A stretch of 64,000 nucleotides of DNA from Macrothele yani. Its lineage: Eukaryota; Arthropoda; Arachnida; Araneae; Macrothelidae. The translations under genes and the position numbers were made by a program. The DNA lies in the NCBI GenBank assembly GCA_039090855.1, contig CM077011.1, positions 30,471,001-30,535,000 of the forward strand. The letters are read 5' to 3'. Shown one piece after another: positions 1 to 11,114 of this stretch (within the stretch, counting starts at the first letter, position 1; the number at the start of each line of letters is the position of its first letter). The notes beneath the pieces were generated by a model, which made no database searches, was not told the origin of the DNA, and worked only from the letters and a program-made list of their open reading frames with translations.

Positions 1-923
1 TTTGGGTGGACATTTAGTGGCACCTTGGCGCTGTCAAATACGTTGGCGTCACAGTCTGTCATTAATGTTATGAAAAGTGCCACAGGTACAAGTAAAACTG
101 ACTGTGAAATGAACGAAATGTTGAAGAACTTTTGGGATCTTGAAACGCTAGGAATAAGGGAAAGTATCGACCAAACTGATAAAACAGAAGATAATCGCAT
201 TTATGAGGAATTTCGAGAAAATCTGAAAATGGAAGATGATAGATACGTGACACGGTTTCCGTGGAATCAACAAATAGAAGATTTGAAGGATAATTACAAC
301 TTGGCTGAAAAACGATTGAGATCGCTTGTTCGGAAGTTCAATAAGGAACCACAGTTCTACGAAGAATATAAGAAGGTTATAAAAAATTATTTAAAAGAAG
401 GAATTGCAGAGGAAACAAAGGATGATAGTAGCAATGTAATATATTACATGCCACATCAGGCTGTAATCAGGGAAAACAAGGATACCACTAAATTACGCGT
501 AGTATTTGATGCGTCATCTCATGCCAAGAACTGTTCATCATTAAATGATTGTTTACTCGCAGGGCCAAACCTAAATCCCGATGTGCTGGATTTGTTGATC
601 AGATTCCGTAACAATAAGGTCGCATTTACAGCTGACATTCAACATGCATTTTTACAGATTGCTCTTGCCAAAGAAGACCGAGATGCAGTTAGATTTTTGT
701 GGATTGATGAGGAAATAGATGACAGCGACTCCCTCAAAGTAAAAATACTACGAATGACTAGAGTCATATTTGGTGCGAAGTCAAGCCCATTTATGCTGGC
801 TGCAACGCTAAGAGTTCACATAGACAAATATAAACAACAGTATGAGGATACATACAAGCTACTGAGGAATTGTCTATATGTGGATGATTTAATTGGAGGA
901 GCAACAGATGAAAATGAAGCAAT
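1..923 (+). pseudogene. BEL/Pao pol, 5' part: protease tail and reverse transcriptase
   Basis: The frame is open from base 1, so the true start is upstream of the window. The first residues match the end of the Pao-type aspartic protease region (GWTFSG motif). A linker rich in charged residues follows, then RT motifs: LRVVFDAS, FTADIQHAFLQI, the FGAKSSPF block and the catalytic YVDD near base 880. In the family this enzyme copies element RNA to cDNA in the cytoplasmic particle. The frame is cut by the Gypsy insertion after ATDENEA; the protein sequence resumes at 8482 with only the target duplication between. Other RT families are unlikely, because the FDAS and YVDD context is characteristic of BEL/Pao. 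Confidence 0.92.
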
Positions 924-1686
924 TATAATGAATAAACTCTTTCTACCAGCTCAGCTAATTATAGTGAATAAAGCTTTTAACTAAGCTAGTAATGTTTTAT
1001 AATGCTTCTACTACTGAATTATATGCTTGTACAAAGCTTCTAATAGTGAATTCAAATGGTTGTTGTTACTAGTTAATTAAGATCATGAATAAAGTCTCCT
1101 GCTAGTAGTGTAGTAATAGTATTGAACAAACTTATAACTGGTAGTAATGTTGTAGCAGTAATTAGGATGAATAAAGTCTTAACGCTGGTTGTTAATGATA
1201 ATCAACTAATAACATAAACCTAACAGCCAGACAGAGATCTGACAAAAACTATGAATTGAGAAAGACGTACTTACGAAAAGCTCTTTATTATATAACTCTG
1301 GAATCATCCAACGCACACACACAACTCGTTTCACAATAATGAAGAATCAAACTAATCACATAGAACGAAGTTCTCAATACAAAAACAAACTCTGTCCTTC
1401 ACATAAACCAACGCTCTCCGTACAACAACAAACGCTCTCCGTACAACAACAAACGCTCTCCGTACAACAAACGCTCTCCGTACAACAACAAACGCTCTCC
1501 TCGGGTATCGTTGAACGCGCCTATTTATACTGGCTACCACCACGTCATGACTTACACTCATTGCCAGATCTCATTCAGCGGGTGAAATAACATATCGTTC
1601 AGTAAGAAGATAATTTACATAGAAAAATAAAATAACCAGAGATAGTAAAAATCAAAAAGGAAAGTGAATCTAGAGTATACGTTACA
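924..1686 (-). repeat. Gypsy 3' LTR
   Basis: 763-bp direct repeat of 7709-8477. It contains an 18-bp minisatellite (CAACAAACGCTCTCCGTA-type units, about 1410-1500), one unit of which is 3 bp shorter than in the other LTR. In element orientation it starts TGTAACG next to a purine-rich tract and ends CATTATA. Small indels separate the two LTRs (for example AAACTC versus AAAACTC near the left edge). Confidence 0.93.
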
Positions 1687-1712
1687 TCATCTCCCCCTTA
1701 ATTTTTTTTTTT
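1687..1712 (-). other. Polypurine tract of the Gypsy element
   Basis: On the minus strand a run of A is followed by AAGGGGGAGATGA directly against the 3' LTR (TGTAACG). This is the expected position and composition of the plus-strand DNA primer of an LTR retrotransposon. Confidence 0.8.
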
Positions 1713-2242
1713 CTTTTTTTTTTTTCCGAAAAACCTATCAATTTTGGAGTGTAAGTCTTACACTTCGTTGATTGACGTTTATCGACCTCTTTTTTGTTTT
1801 GTTGTTTGGTGGCAGCAGTATTTACAATATCAAACTTGGCATGACAAAATCAAGAAATCTGTATTCGTCTGTGAAACACTTTGTATATTTGAACAAAACA
1901 AACCTGCATCGGCATACCTTCCTTTTATTCTGCCTAGCAGGAATCACTTTTTTAATTTCAAATTACGTTCTCATTATTCGTTGAATACATACCAACTGTA
2001 TCAGCAGCGAAGATTGCCTGGAGCTGCCTAACAGTAACAATTTTGTTATTTTACCCCTAAGCACATAGATATATAAAAAAAATTTGGATTAGTAGATGGA
2101 CATAGAAGAAAAATAAAAAACAACACATATATACATAAAAAAGAATGCATAGGCCCACACGAAAAAAAGAAATTCTGACACGCCAACTGGTCGTGCAGGA
2201 AAAACAACAACCTGAGAAAAGAACCTGTCCACGAGAACTTAC

Positions 2243-4390
2243 TTATCTCGAGGACGCATAAAAAACTCTAGTACGATAACGTTTTCCAGGCCTAATCGGA
2301 CTGGTAAATTCAGGTGGCTTAGATCTTTTCACGGACTTTAATGGATCTGGAACATCGGTCTGCTGTCGGTCAAGAAATCCCGGCGGCTGACGGGAACGGT
2401 CAGGAATGGCTGAAATCCGTCGGTCCGGAACGGCTGAAGTCTGTGGGTCCGGAAATCCCTGCGGCTGATAAGAACGGTCAGGAACGGCTGAATTCCGTCG
2501 ATCAGGAACGGCCGAAGTCTGGCGGTCCGGAAATCCTTGCGGCTGATAGGAACGGTCAGGAACGGCTGAAGTCCGTCGATCAGGAACGGCCGAAGTCTGG
2601 CGGTCCGGAAATCCCTGCGGCTGATAGGAACGGGCTCCCCCAGGCTTTTGATATGGAGTCCCTTTGTGCTGGGGCCCGTGGTGTCCTTCCAGTATTCGTT
2701 TGGACGGACGTGGCTCCGGCCACATCGTTTGCTTTCGCTTACGCCCTCGTGGCATGAGAGTAGCAGCAGGCATCGGCCCTGTTTGCCCTGAGCGTAGGTT
2801 CCAGGGGCGAAACCCGGGCGGATGCAAGGATCTCTGCCTTCGTCGCTGTTGCGGCGAAGCAGATTGGGGAGACAAGTTACGTTTTCGCCCAGCTTTTGGT
2901 GGTTCTGGACGGTTTGCAATATTCAAATTATTGTTCATAACTGATAAATCAGAAATGTCCGAAGCCTCTGAGTCGCTGCTGTAATTCAGTGGTCGTGCAG
3001 GGCGATGCTTATTTTTGCCTATAGGAATACTTTCTGACGAGGTATTCAAGGAAGTAGGAGCCTGTGTTGGTGCAGAGTTATCAGGAAACGGCGCAGCAAT
3101 AGTCTTGGCAATGGTTGGAGGGAAAGGAACGATACTAGTATTCGAAGAACTTGATTCGAGCCTTGGTCTCATGGGAGAATCAGGTTGCGTGTTTGGAAAC
3201 CCGTCTTGAGGTGGGGAGGGTGAAGAAAACATCACTGGAGATTCTTCAAAAATGTTTGTCGGTTCGTCCAAAATTTCTTGCGGGTGATCGTGAGATATAG
3301 ACTCTTGAGTCTGTGGAACAGAAGGTTGAGTAGGATTGATTATGAAATCGATATTTCGTTCATGATACTTGCGACACTGAGCAAAGTGTACGTATTGAAA
3401 TTGATTGTCAGGCCTTTCAAGAACAATGTTATTTTCAAACACATTTGCCACCCGATATGGACCTTCGTAACTGGGTGCAAATTTCTTCACTAAAGTATGA
3501 GAAACAGAAGACTGGAAGTGCGTTTCCACGAGAGTGAGATCTCCAACGACAAGATCTGGTTCCCTACGCCTAGTATTATAATATCTTGCTTGAGCCGCTT
3601 GTGCTCCTAGCATTTCAACACGAGCTTTTTCTGCCATGATTCGTACTGATTGCGGAGTTGGTCGCTGGTTTAGTTCGTCGATAATCCCCGTTAAATTTTC
3701 AAAAGGGGTTTTAATTTTGCGACACAGGAAAAGTTCTGCAGGAGTAATTTTAGTAGATTCGTGGACAGACGAGCGGAGGGCGAACGAAAAAAGCTCCAAA
3801 TGGTCATCCCATCGTTCATGATGACCCATTACAAATGTAGCAATCATTTTCACTAGCGTGCGGTTTACTCGTTCCGCAGGATTACTCTGGGGATGATATG
3901 GGGAAATGAATTTATGTTTAATGTGTAGTCTCGCACACATTCTTTCAAAAATGTCAGAAATAAATTGAGGACCATTATCCGAAACTACTTTATTAGGTGC
4001 ACCATATCTAGAGAATACTTCATTAACTAATACATTACAAATAACTTCTGCCGTAGCGGCTTTAATGGGAAAAACTTCAACCCATTTAGAAAAATTATCA
4101 GTTAGTACTAAAACGTAACGAGCTTTGTTTTTAACAGATAAAGGATAAGGTCCCAATAAATCTATTGAAATAATATCAAAAACATGAGAACTTGAACTAG
4201 ATTTCAAGTGACCGGCCGGTCTTACATTACGGCAATTATTAATCTGACACAAGTGACATGATTGAACGTATGCGAGCACACTTTGGTACATGCCAGGCCA
4301 ATAGGCAACATCCCGCAATTTACAACGGGTCTTGCGAATACCTAAATGGCCTGCAAGAGGTTTGTCATGAAATTCGTTTAAAAGGGCCAT
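2243..4390 (-). CDS. Gypsy integrase with long repeat-bearing C-terminal extension
   Basis: 715 codons from an ATG at 4390, a start that exists only because of the upstream frameshift; the true protein would be part of Pol. An HHCC zinc-binding region (GHLGIRKTR ... CHLCQ) is followed by the DDE integrase core: SIDLLGPYP, VSDNGPQF and the glutamate in PAERVNRTL. The core ends near residue 340. The remaining ~370 residues are Pro/Ser/Arg-rich, apparently disordered and basic, and contain three and a half 26-residue repeats around SYQPQGFPD. Such a tail is much longer than a usual Gypsy integrase C-terminus. I see no envelope signature, signal peptide or membrane segment. Confidence 0.9.
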   Translation of the reverse strand: MALLNEFHDKPLAGHLGIRKTRCKLRDVAYWPGMYQSVLAYVQSCHLCQINNCRNVRPAGHLKSSSSSHVFDIISIDLLGPYPLSVKNKARYVLVLTDNFSKWVEVFPIKAATAEVICNVLVNEVFSRYGAPNKVVSDNGPQFISDIFERMCARLHIKHKFISPYHPQSNPAERVNRTLVKMIATFVMGHHERWDDHLELFSFALRSSVHESTKITPAELFLCRKIKTPFENLTGIIDELNQRPTPQSVRIMAEKARVEMLGAQAAQARYYNTRRREPDLVVGDLTLVETHFQSSVSHTLVKKFAPSYEGPYRVANVFENNIVLERPDNQFQYVHFAQCRKYHERNIDFIINPTQPSVPQTQESISHDHPQEILDEPTNIFEESPVMFSSPSPPQDGFPNTQPDSPMRPRLESSSSNTSIVPFPPTIAKTIAAPFPDNSAPTQAPTSLNTSSESIPIGKNKHRPARPLNYSSDSEASDISDLSVMNNNLNIANRPEPPKAGRKRNLSPQSASPQQRRRQRSLHPPGFRPWNLRSGQTGPMPAATLMPRGRKRKQTMWPEPRPSKRILEGHHGPQHKGTPYQKPGGARSYQPQGFPDRQTSAVPDRRTSAVPDRSYQPQGFPDRQTSAVPDRRNSAVPDRSYQPQGFPDPQTSAVPDRRISAIPDRSRQPPGFLDRQQTDVPDPLKSVKRSKPPEFTSPIRPGKRYRTRVFYASSR
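2373..2640 (-). repeat. 78-bp in-frame coding minisatellite in the integrase tail
   Basis: Units begin at 2373, 2451, 2529 and 2607, spaced exactly 78 bp. Because 78 is a multiple of three, each unit adds 26 residues (core GFPDRQTSAVPDRR). The units are very alike, which implies recent expansion or homogenisation. Confidence 0.9.
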
Positions 4391-4394
4391 TGTA

Positions 4395-5101
4395 AGGGTT
4401 CGCGGAATACATGGGCGAAACTCTGCCTAGTAGTCCTAGATTTCGTATAGTAAAGAAGACCCTCTATTACTTCAAAATGTTGTGACCTTCCAGCCAGAGA
4501 AGGATCACTTGGTAGTGGCTAACCCGCAAGCAAAAAATTATAGATATCCCCAAAATCTGGATCATTTATTAATTCTGCCATTATCTGCTCTCTGGATGTT
4601 ATATCAGCTATTAGAAGTAAAGGCTGACATCCAGGAGTAATTTCGGTGGGGACCCCACTAATCGGAACGCGAGACAATGCGTCCGGTAATTGATTCTTAT
4701 GACCTGGCTGATACGACATTTTGATATTGCTCTCTTGTAACTTCAGAGCCCACTTCATAAGTCTTTGAGATAGGTGCTTAGCAGAATTCAAATACTGAAG
4801 GGCAGAACGATCCGTAATTATGTTAACTGTCAATTCGTTAAGATAACATTGAAATTTATTCAGCGCATACACAACAGCAAGACATTCACGTTCCGTAGCT
4901 GAATAATTGCGTTCAGCTTTATCTAAAGTACGAGACGCAAAAGCTATTGGATGCCCAGCTTGTGACAAAACGCAACCAAGACCAACTCCGGATGCATCAG
5001 TATAAATATCAAATTCCTTAGTATGAACCGGGAAAGCCAACACCGGAGGCTGAGTCAACGCAGACTTCAGTGTTTCGAATGCAGCGTTAGCCTCAGGTGT
5101 C
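4395..5101 (-). pseudogene. Gypsy RNase H region, with stop codon
   Basis: Continuation of pol in a shifted frame. The RNase H-like domain shows FDIYTDASGVGLG (first acidic residue), ERNYSATERECLAV (second), ITDRSALQYL (third) and the DALSR end motif. Known role: degrading the RNA strand of the hybrid during reverse transcription. A TAG at 4519 interrupts the linker to integrase, and another one-base shift lies between about 4395 and 4430. The catalytic acidic residues are all present, so decay is by frame damage, not active-site loss. Confidence 0.88.
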
Positions 5102-6496
5102 CAAATAAACTTTCTTGTATTTACGTTTTAAAGCATACAATGGCTCACAGATAGTAGCATAAGCGGGGACGAATTGCTGATACCATCCGGTCATTCCCAG
5201 AAAGCGTGATAGTTCTTTTGCTGTTTTAGGCCGAGGAAAGTCAACAATAGGCCTAATTTTATCATTATCAGTAAATAAGCCGTGGGGAGTGATTTTCAAC
5301 CCCAGATATACAATCTCGTCCCTCGCTATCTGGCATTTACAAGGTTTTAACGTCAAACCAGCATTGTATATGAGTTGGAACACCTGTTTGAGCAGAGAAA
5401 GGTGCTCGTCAAAAGTCTCGGATGTAATAATAATGTCATCCAAATATACATGCACATGGGGACCCAGAACAGGTCTGAGAACCATATCCATAAGCTTTTG
5501 AAAAGTAGCAGGTGCAGAAGCTAGTCCAAAGGGCATACGTAGGTATTCATAAGCCCCAAAAGGAGTCACAAAGCCTGTTTTATCGACAGAGTCCGGATGT
5601 ACTGCCACCTGCCAATATCCACTCGCCAAATCCAAGGTTGACATCCATTTGGTTGACGACAGGTCATTTAAAATATGCGACATGACAGGTAGTGGATAAT
5701 TGATCGGTTTTGTGACTTGGTTGAGCTTGCGGAAATCTGTCACGAAACGAAATTCATTGGGTTGTTTCTTTGGAACCAAAAAGGCAGGAGCAGCCCAGGC
5801 GCATGTTGATTCCCTGATTATGCCCTGTTTAATCATATCAGAAATTTGACGTTGCATTTCCTGTTTCTTATGTGGAGCACAAGGGTAAGGTTTCGTCGCA
5901 ATCGGTTTCGAACCATCAGTGTCAATGACATGATAAACCATCTGTGTGAAACCAGGTTGATCAGAAAATAAACCAGGGCTTTCCTGCAAAAGTAGAGAAA
6001 GCTGGTTTCGTTGCCTCTCATTCAATTGGTTACTCAATAACAAACTCGTTATATCCATAGGGACCGTAGGAATCATTTCGACAGGTTCCGGAAAGGAAAT
6101 CACATGTTGTACGAAATTCAAAGTTATTTGAAACGTATGAATAAAGTCCATTCCCATTAGACATTTCACAGGTAGTTCGTCTATAAGCAGGAAAGAATGC
6201 GTAAAACGAGCCTTTCCCAGCCCTAAAGATAATGTGACAGTTCCTGTGATACTGAAGATTTCGTTATTTGCACCTCGCAAATACTGCGTCGCAGGCTGAA
6301 CGAGGACTGCAGGAAAATTGTCAGTGCAAAACTTCGTATTTAGGGCTGATATTTCAGAACCAGTGTCGAACTTTGTCTCGACAATAATATTTTCAACTGT
6401 CAAGAAGACATCAGGCAACTGAGGAGTTTGAACAGTAACTAATACTGTTTTAGGGTCAGAATGCTTGGTATCAGGAAGCAGGACCGACTCCTTGGT
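5093..6496 (-). pseudogene. Gypsy protease and reverse transcriptase
   Basis: This frame is open directly after the gag TAG; the first ATG is at 6418. A retropepsin-like aspartic protease comes first (FDTGSEISAL catalytic loop, then a CLMGMDF motif). RT follows, with EFRFVTDFRKLN, STLDLASGYWQV, FVTPFGAYEYLRMPFGL and the catalytic YLDD near 5440, then the thumb region. It would process the polyprotein and copy element RNA. The frame breaks near 5100, just before RNase H, by a one-base shift (the phase changes while the expected sequence continues), so this copy would make a truncated enzyme. Confidence 0.92.
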
Positions 6497-7659
6497 CTAC
6501 TTCCTTTGGAAGTTTAAAGGATTCCTGGTTGGATTATCATGCGGTCTGAAATCTCGACATTGCCGGGTATCGGGAAAATTTTCACGATGTAGAAAACTGC
6601 GTGAAACCTGCGTCGGGAACTCCGCGTGTCTGTTGACATTTTCATATCTATTACTTCTGCCCTCAGCACGGGCAGAAAAATCATCATTGCCCTGAGCATG
6701 AAAACGTTCCGAATGCTGCGGATTGGAACGGAGTCGAGCATACTGTGCATTTGTACGATATCCCGAAGATTGTTCAGAAACTCGCTGTTGGTTTGCCACT
6801 CTTCTGTGTGGTGGAACGTATGAAGCTTGGGTGTGCACTTGTGTATGCTCGCGCTGAAAGTTATTATGCCTATTATGCCGTTGAGGGTTTTCGTAATAAG
6901 CCTCGCGGGGTGCCCGAGCATGGTGAGTGGAACCATGTTTGCCATGTCGCTCTTCATACGTGCGTATGAGGCGAAGCCATTCATGAATTGTGGCAGGGTG
7001 TCGAACCTCAAGAAAATCTTGTAAAAATGGGTCGAGCTGCTGCAAGAGGGTATCCAACATGTCGACATGACTGGCATGTGGATCTCATAGGTTATATAAG
7101 CGTGTTGTTTCCAACGCAAATGCAACAGGGCTATCGGTGGGTCCTTGCTGACGAGAAAAAGCTGTTGTGCAAGGCTAGCTCGACTGAGGCCGAAAGGAAA
7201 GACCTCCAAAAATTCTGCACGGAAATTCTCATAATGAGAATCCGGGTTCGACACTCTCCACTGCCGATACCAGGTCTTAGCGGTATCCTTCAAGCAAGTG
7301 CCTGCGATTTGGACTTTGCAGTCTTCAGGAATATTATAGAGATCAAAATGATCTTCCAAATCTTCGAGGAATTTTAAAGATCCCTCCAAACCATTGAAAT
7401 GAATTGTTCCTGCATGCGGCACGAAATGGGCAAGCATTCTGCTTCGCTGAGAGGATTGAACTCCCTCAGGTACGACCCGCGACTCAGAGTAATAGGAAGC
7501 TGGTGCATTACGAAATTGTGAAGAATGCCTGGGTACGTGTAGATCACTTATATCAAAGTGAGCCCCACAGGCTTCTTGCAGATGGTCGAGATTAATCCCA
7601 TCACTACCGAAACTTGTCTTAGGGTGGAAAATTGAAGTTGTCTCAGGTAGTGAAGACAT
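6497..7659 (-). pseudogene. Gypsy gag, frameshifted
   Basis: The start codon at 7659 lies about 30 bp from the primer site. The first ~170 codons contain a retrotransposon gag core (HFNGLEGSLKFLEDLEDHF, then TAKTWYRQW and FLEVFPFGLSR), the capsid-like region. Around 7060-7150 the reading frame shifts and the protein continues in another frame (LDTLLQQLDPFLQDF ... EWLRLIRTYEE), then becomes a basic, Arg/His/Asn-rich tail to 6497. I see no CCHC zinc knuckle; the basic tail may bind RNA instead. The tail frame ends in a single TAG and the protease frame follows in the same phase. Confidence 0.85.
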
Positions 7660-7688
7660 GGGTAATAATTGTCAAGATCTCGTGTTCG

Positions 7689-7706
7689 AGAAAAGTTCGG
7701 GCGCCA
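7689..7706 (-). other. Primer-binding site, tRNA-Lys type
   Basis: On the minus strand TGGCGCCCGAAC starts 2 nt after the end of the 5' LTR. It matches the complement of the tRNA-Lys 3' end used by many Gypsy elements and lentiviruses; the bases after it (TTTTC) diverge. It is the normal start site for minus-strand DNA synthesis. Confidence 0.85.
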
Positions 7707-7708
7707 AT

Positions 7709-8477
7709 TATAATGAATAAAACTCTTTCTACCAGCTCAGCTAATTATAGTGAATAAAGCTTTTAACTAAGCTGGTAATGTTTTATAATGCTTCTACTAC
7801 TGAATTATATGCTTGTACAAAGCTTCTAATAGTGAATTCAAATGGTTGTTGTTACTAGTTAATTAAGATCATGAATAAAGTCTCCTGCTAGTAGTGTAGT
7901 AATAGTATTGAACAAACTTATAACTGGTAGTAATGTTGTAGCAGTAATTAGGATGAATAAAGTCTTAACGCTGGTTGTTAATGATAATCAACTAATAACA
8001 TAAACCTAACAGCCAGACAGAGATCTGACAAAAACTATGAATTGAGAAAGACGTACTTACGACAAAGCTCTTTTATAATATAACTCTGGAATCATCCAAC
8101 GCACACACACAACTCGTTTCACAATAATGAAGAATCAAACTAATCACATAGAACGAAGCTCTCAATACAAAAACAAACTCTGTCCTTCACATAAACCAAC
8201 GCTCTCCGTACAACAACAAACGCTCTCCGTACAACAACAAACGCTCTCCGTACAACAACAAACGCTCTCCGTACAACAACAAACGCTCTCCTCGGGTATC
8301 GTTGAACGCGCCTATTTATACTGGCTACCACCACGTCATGACTTACACTCATTGCCAGATCTCATTCAGCGGGTGAAATAACATATCGTTCAGTAAGAAG
8401 ATAATTTACATAGAAAAATAAAATAACCAGAGATAGTAAAAATCAAAAAGGAAAGTGAATCTAGAGTATACGTTACA
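7709..8477 (-). repeat. Gypsy 5' LTR
   Basis: 769-bp copy of the 924-1686 repeat, followed in element orientation by AT and then the primer-binding site. The internal 18-bp minisatellite (about 8205-8290) has uniform units here. Its right edge GTTACA abuts the target duplication CAAT, after which BEL pol resumes. Confidence 0.93.
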
Positions 8478-8481
8478 CAAT

Positions 8482-8947
8482 GATACTATCAAGAGACGTT
8501 AGATGTATTTTGAATTAGGGGAACTTTAACATGGGAAAATGGGGAACAAACAGCGAATCCCTTCAGCAATTGTGGAATAATGAAGAAAATGATATTCAAT
8601 GCGCTGCAAGCAATAAAGTTTTGGGATACCTATGGGATAGAGAGAAGGATGTTATAAGAATGGACGTTTCTGAAGTGATTGCATATATAATAAAGAGAAA
8701 GGACAAGGTATGCCAAAGAGAAGTTCTGAAGACTGTTAGTCGTCTATATGACCCGATTAGTTTTTTAAGTCCATTTACAATAAGAGGCAGAATTATCTTG
8801 CAAAATGTTTGGAAATCGGGTGCAAATTATGATGCAGAATTGTCCATAGAACTAGAGAAAAATTCGAAAGATTGGTGCACAGAGTTATCACAGATGGAAA
8901 ATGTTGACATACCAAGATATTATTTCGGAGACATCGAAGAAAAGTAA
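8482..8947 (+). pseudogene. BEL/Pao pol, RT thumb and connection region
   Basis: Resumes the BEL frame immediately after the Gypsy target duplication. KVLGYLWDREKDVIRM and SRLYDPISFLSPFTIRGR are conserved BEL/Pao blocks after the RT palm. A stop (TAG) lies near 8516, probably from a small deletion, and a TAA at 8945 interrupts the join to RNase H. It belongs to the same gene as 1-923. Confidence 0.9.
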
Positions 8948-10051
8948 TTGAGAAATATCAAGTTGCATTGTTTCACAGATGCGAGTCAAAAGGCTTATGG
9001 TGCAGTGATATATTTGAGATATGAAACCAAAGATGAAATAAATTCAAGAAATGTGATTTCAAAAGCAAGAGTAGCACCCTTAAAAAAACTATCCTTACCT
9101 AGGCTAGAATTGATGGCGACGTTAATAGGAGCTAGACTAGCTGAATCTGTTGGAAGGCAACTGAAGCAGAAGTTTGATTTAACCTTACACTTTTGGACAG
9201 ATTCCAGTACAGTTTTGCATTGGATAAAAATAAATGCCGAAAAGTGGAAGCCGTTTGTGCAAAATAGGATAAAAGAAATACAAGGGAAGTCCGATCCGTT
9301 ATCATGGGTATACTGCCCAGGAAAAGAGAATCCTACAGACTTACTCACCAGAGGAGAGAAGATTGAAACCATCAAAAGTAATAGTCATTGGTCGCATGGA
9401 CCAGAATGGTTAATTAGAGAGGAAACATCATGGCCAAAACTACCAGCTGACTTGTCCACAGACGACAGTGCAAGGGAAGAAAGAAAACGAAAGAGAAAAG
9501 AAACCCTTCAAGTAAGCTGTGTAACGGAAGAAGGGAGGACCCCTATTTTTGATATTAGAAAAAACAGTGAATTGAAAACTGTTCTTCGTGTGACAGCGTG
9601 GACTCTAAGATTCGTACATAATGTTCGAGATAAAGACTCAAAAAGAACAGGAGTTCTGACAGTTGAAGAATTAAACTCAGCGGAAATTTATTGGGTTAAA
9701 CAATCCCAGAGAGAGTGTTTTCCAAACGAAGTAAATGCTTTGAACTGTGAACACGACATTTCTTCCGATTCGAAAATCTACACGTTTAATCCATTTCTGG
9801 ACGACGACGGTATAATGAGAGTTGGAGGAAGACTACAGAATGCAGACTTGAACTATGACCAAGTTCACCCAGTAATTTTGACAACCAATAGTTATTTGTT
9901 GGACCTATTAATAAAGCGAAGTCATATAAGGGTAGGACATGGTGGAGTTGCCGAGACTTTAGCACAAATCAGAGAAAGGTACTGGATTCTACGGGGACGA
10001 CAGAGAGTGAAAAGCGTTATACATAGTCGTTTTAACTGCCGGAAATTTTAA
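8948..10051 (+). pseudogene. BEL/Pao pol, RNase H and integrase zinc-binding region
   Basis: In frame with the previous segment across one stop. The RNase H-like domain begins with HCFTDASQKAYGAV, then LPRLELMATLIGARL and FWTDSSTVLHWI, with the catalytic acidic residues retained, and ends near PGKENPTDLLTRG. A linker leads to the integrase N-terminal region (GGRLQNADL, HPVIL, HIRVGHGGVAETLAQIRERYWI; His pair of the HHCC domain). The frame stops at 10051 shortly after NCRKF; family members continue straight into the integrase core, as the next segment does. Confidence 0.9.
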
Positions 10052-10696
10052 ACAAAACCTTTCGAACAAGATATGGCACCCTTACCACTGGACAGATTAA
10101 AGGAAGTTTCTCCTTTTGAAATATGTGGAGTGGACTTTGCAGGACCATTATTCACAAAGAATGAAAATAAGAAGGTTTACATCGCTTTATTCACTTGTGC
10201 AGTTACTCGTGCTGTATATCTGGAATTGGTATCTGATTTAACAGCTTGCAACTTTCTGTTGGCATTTAGAAGATTTTTAGCAAGAAGAGGAATTTGTAAG
10301 ACACTCTATTCAGACAACGCGAAAACATTTAAAAGGGTAAACCGAGACTTAACCAAACTGTGGAGCATGGTTACCGATCCAGAAAATTTAAAGTTTTATG
10401 GAGAAACCGGAATAAGATGGAAGTACATTGTTGAAAGAGCTGCATGGTGGGGTGGTTTTTGGGAGAGGCTCGTTCGCTCGATCAAAACATGCCTAAAAAG
10501 AATACTGGGAAAAGCTTCTTTAACATATGAAGAATTGGAAACTACTCTTGTTGAAGTAGAAGCGATCCTGAATTCCCGTCCTTTGACATTTGTATATAGT
10601 GAACCAGGAGAGCCTGAATCGCTCTCACCAGGGCATTTCTTAATTGGAAGAAAATTGACAACAATTTCTGATGGGAAACCAAGTTCTGAGAAGTGA
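10052..10696 (+). pseudogene. BEL/Pao integrase core
   Basis: Follows the stop at 10051 in the same phase. It contains the integrase DDE core: GVDFAGPLF (first Asp), LYSDNAKTF (second Asp), and the AAWWGGFWERLVRSIK block, where the family glutamate is the E of WERLV. The LSPGHFLIG motif marks the end. Known function: joining element cDNA into host DNA. The frame then shifts by one base near 10690 to the C-terminal domain. Confidence 0.92.
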
Positions 10697-11114
10697 CCTT
10701 TCAAGGAAATACAAACACAGAGTACTAGCTATGGAGAGACTGTGGAGAAGATGGCGACAAGAATATCTTCTAGAATTGAAATCAGCCCACAAGTTGAAGA
10801 TTGCAAAAAAGGGTTTAGAGGTGAAAAAGGATTCCATAGTTCATGTAAAAAATGAAAGATTACCTAAACTGATGTGGAAAACCGGTATCATTAGCCAAGT
10901 TCATGTGGGACGTGACGGAAAGGTACGTTCAGGTACAGTGAGACTGCCTAATGGAACATTGATCAAAAGACCAGTACAACACCTTTACCCTCTAGAGCTG
11001 GACTTAGAAAAGACTGAAGCCAATTCTTTGGGGCCGGAGGATGTTGGGACTTTACGGACAGAGGGCGCAGCGGAGGCGGCCAACGTCAGATGTGAGAAGA
11101 TGGCGGACATGTGA
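10671..11114 (+). pseudogene. BEL/Pao pol C-terminal domain (DUF5641-like)
   Basis: KYKHRVLAMERLWRRWRQEYL and the downstream RSGTVRLPNGTLIKRPVQ block match the conserved beta-rich tail following BEL/Pao integrases. It overlaps the preceding frame by about 26 bp, showing a one-base frameshift. Its C-terminus is acidic and Ala-rich, ending at 11114. Confidence 0.85.

Larger units (their letters stand above)
924..8477 (-). mobile_element. Gypsy (Ty3-like) LTR retrotransposon inserted in BEL pol
   Basis: A full-length 7.55 kb element in minus orientation: 5' LTR 7709-8477, primer site 7689-7706, gag, protease-RT, RNase H, integrase with a long C-terminal extension, polypurine tract at 1687-1712, 3' LTR 924-1686. 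The 4-bp target duplication is CAAT. The LTR reads TGT...TATA in element orientation rather than the usual TG...CA. The same boundary and duplication size are independently supported by the related solo LTR at 46994-47479. Three frameshifts and one stop break the coding region although the two LTRs look very similar, so insertion seems recent, or some breaks are sequence errors. Confidence 0.93.
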
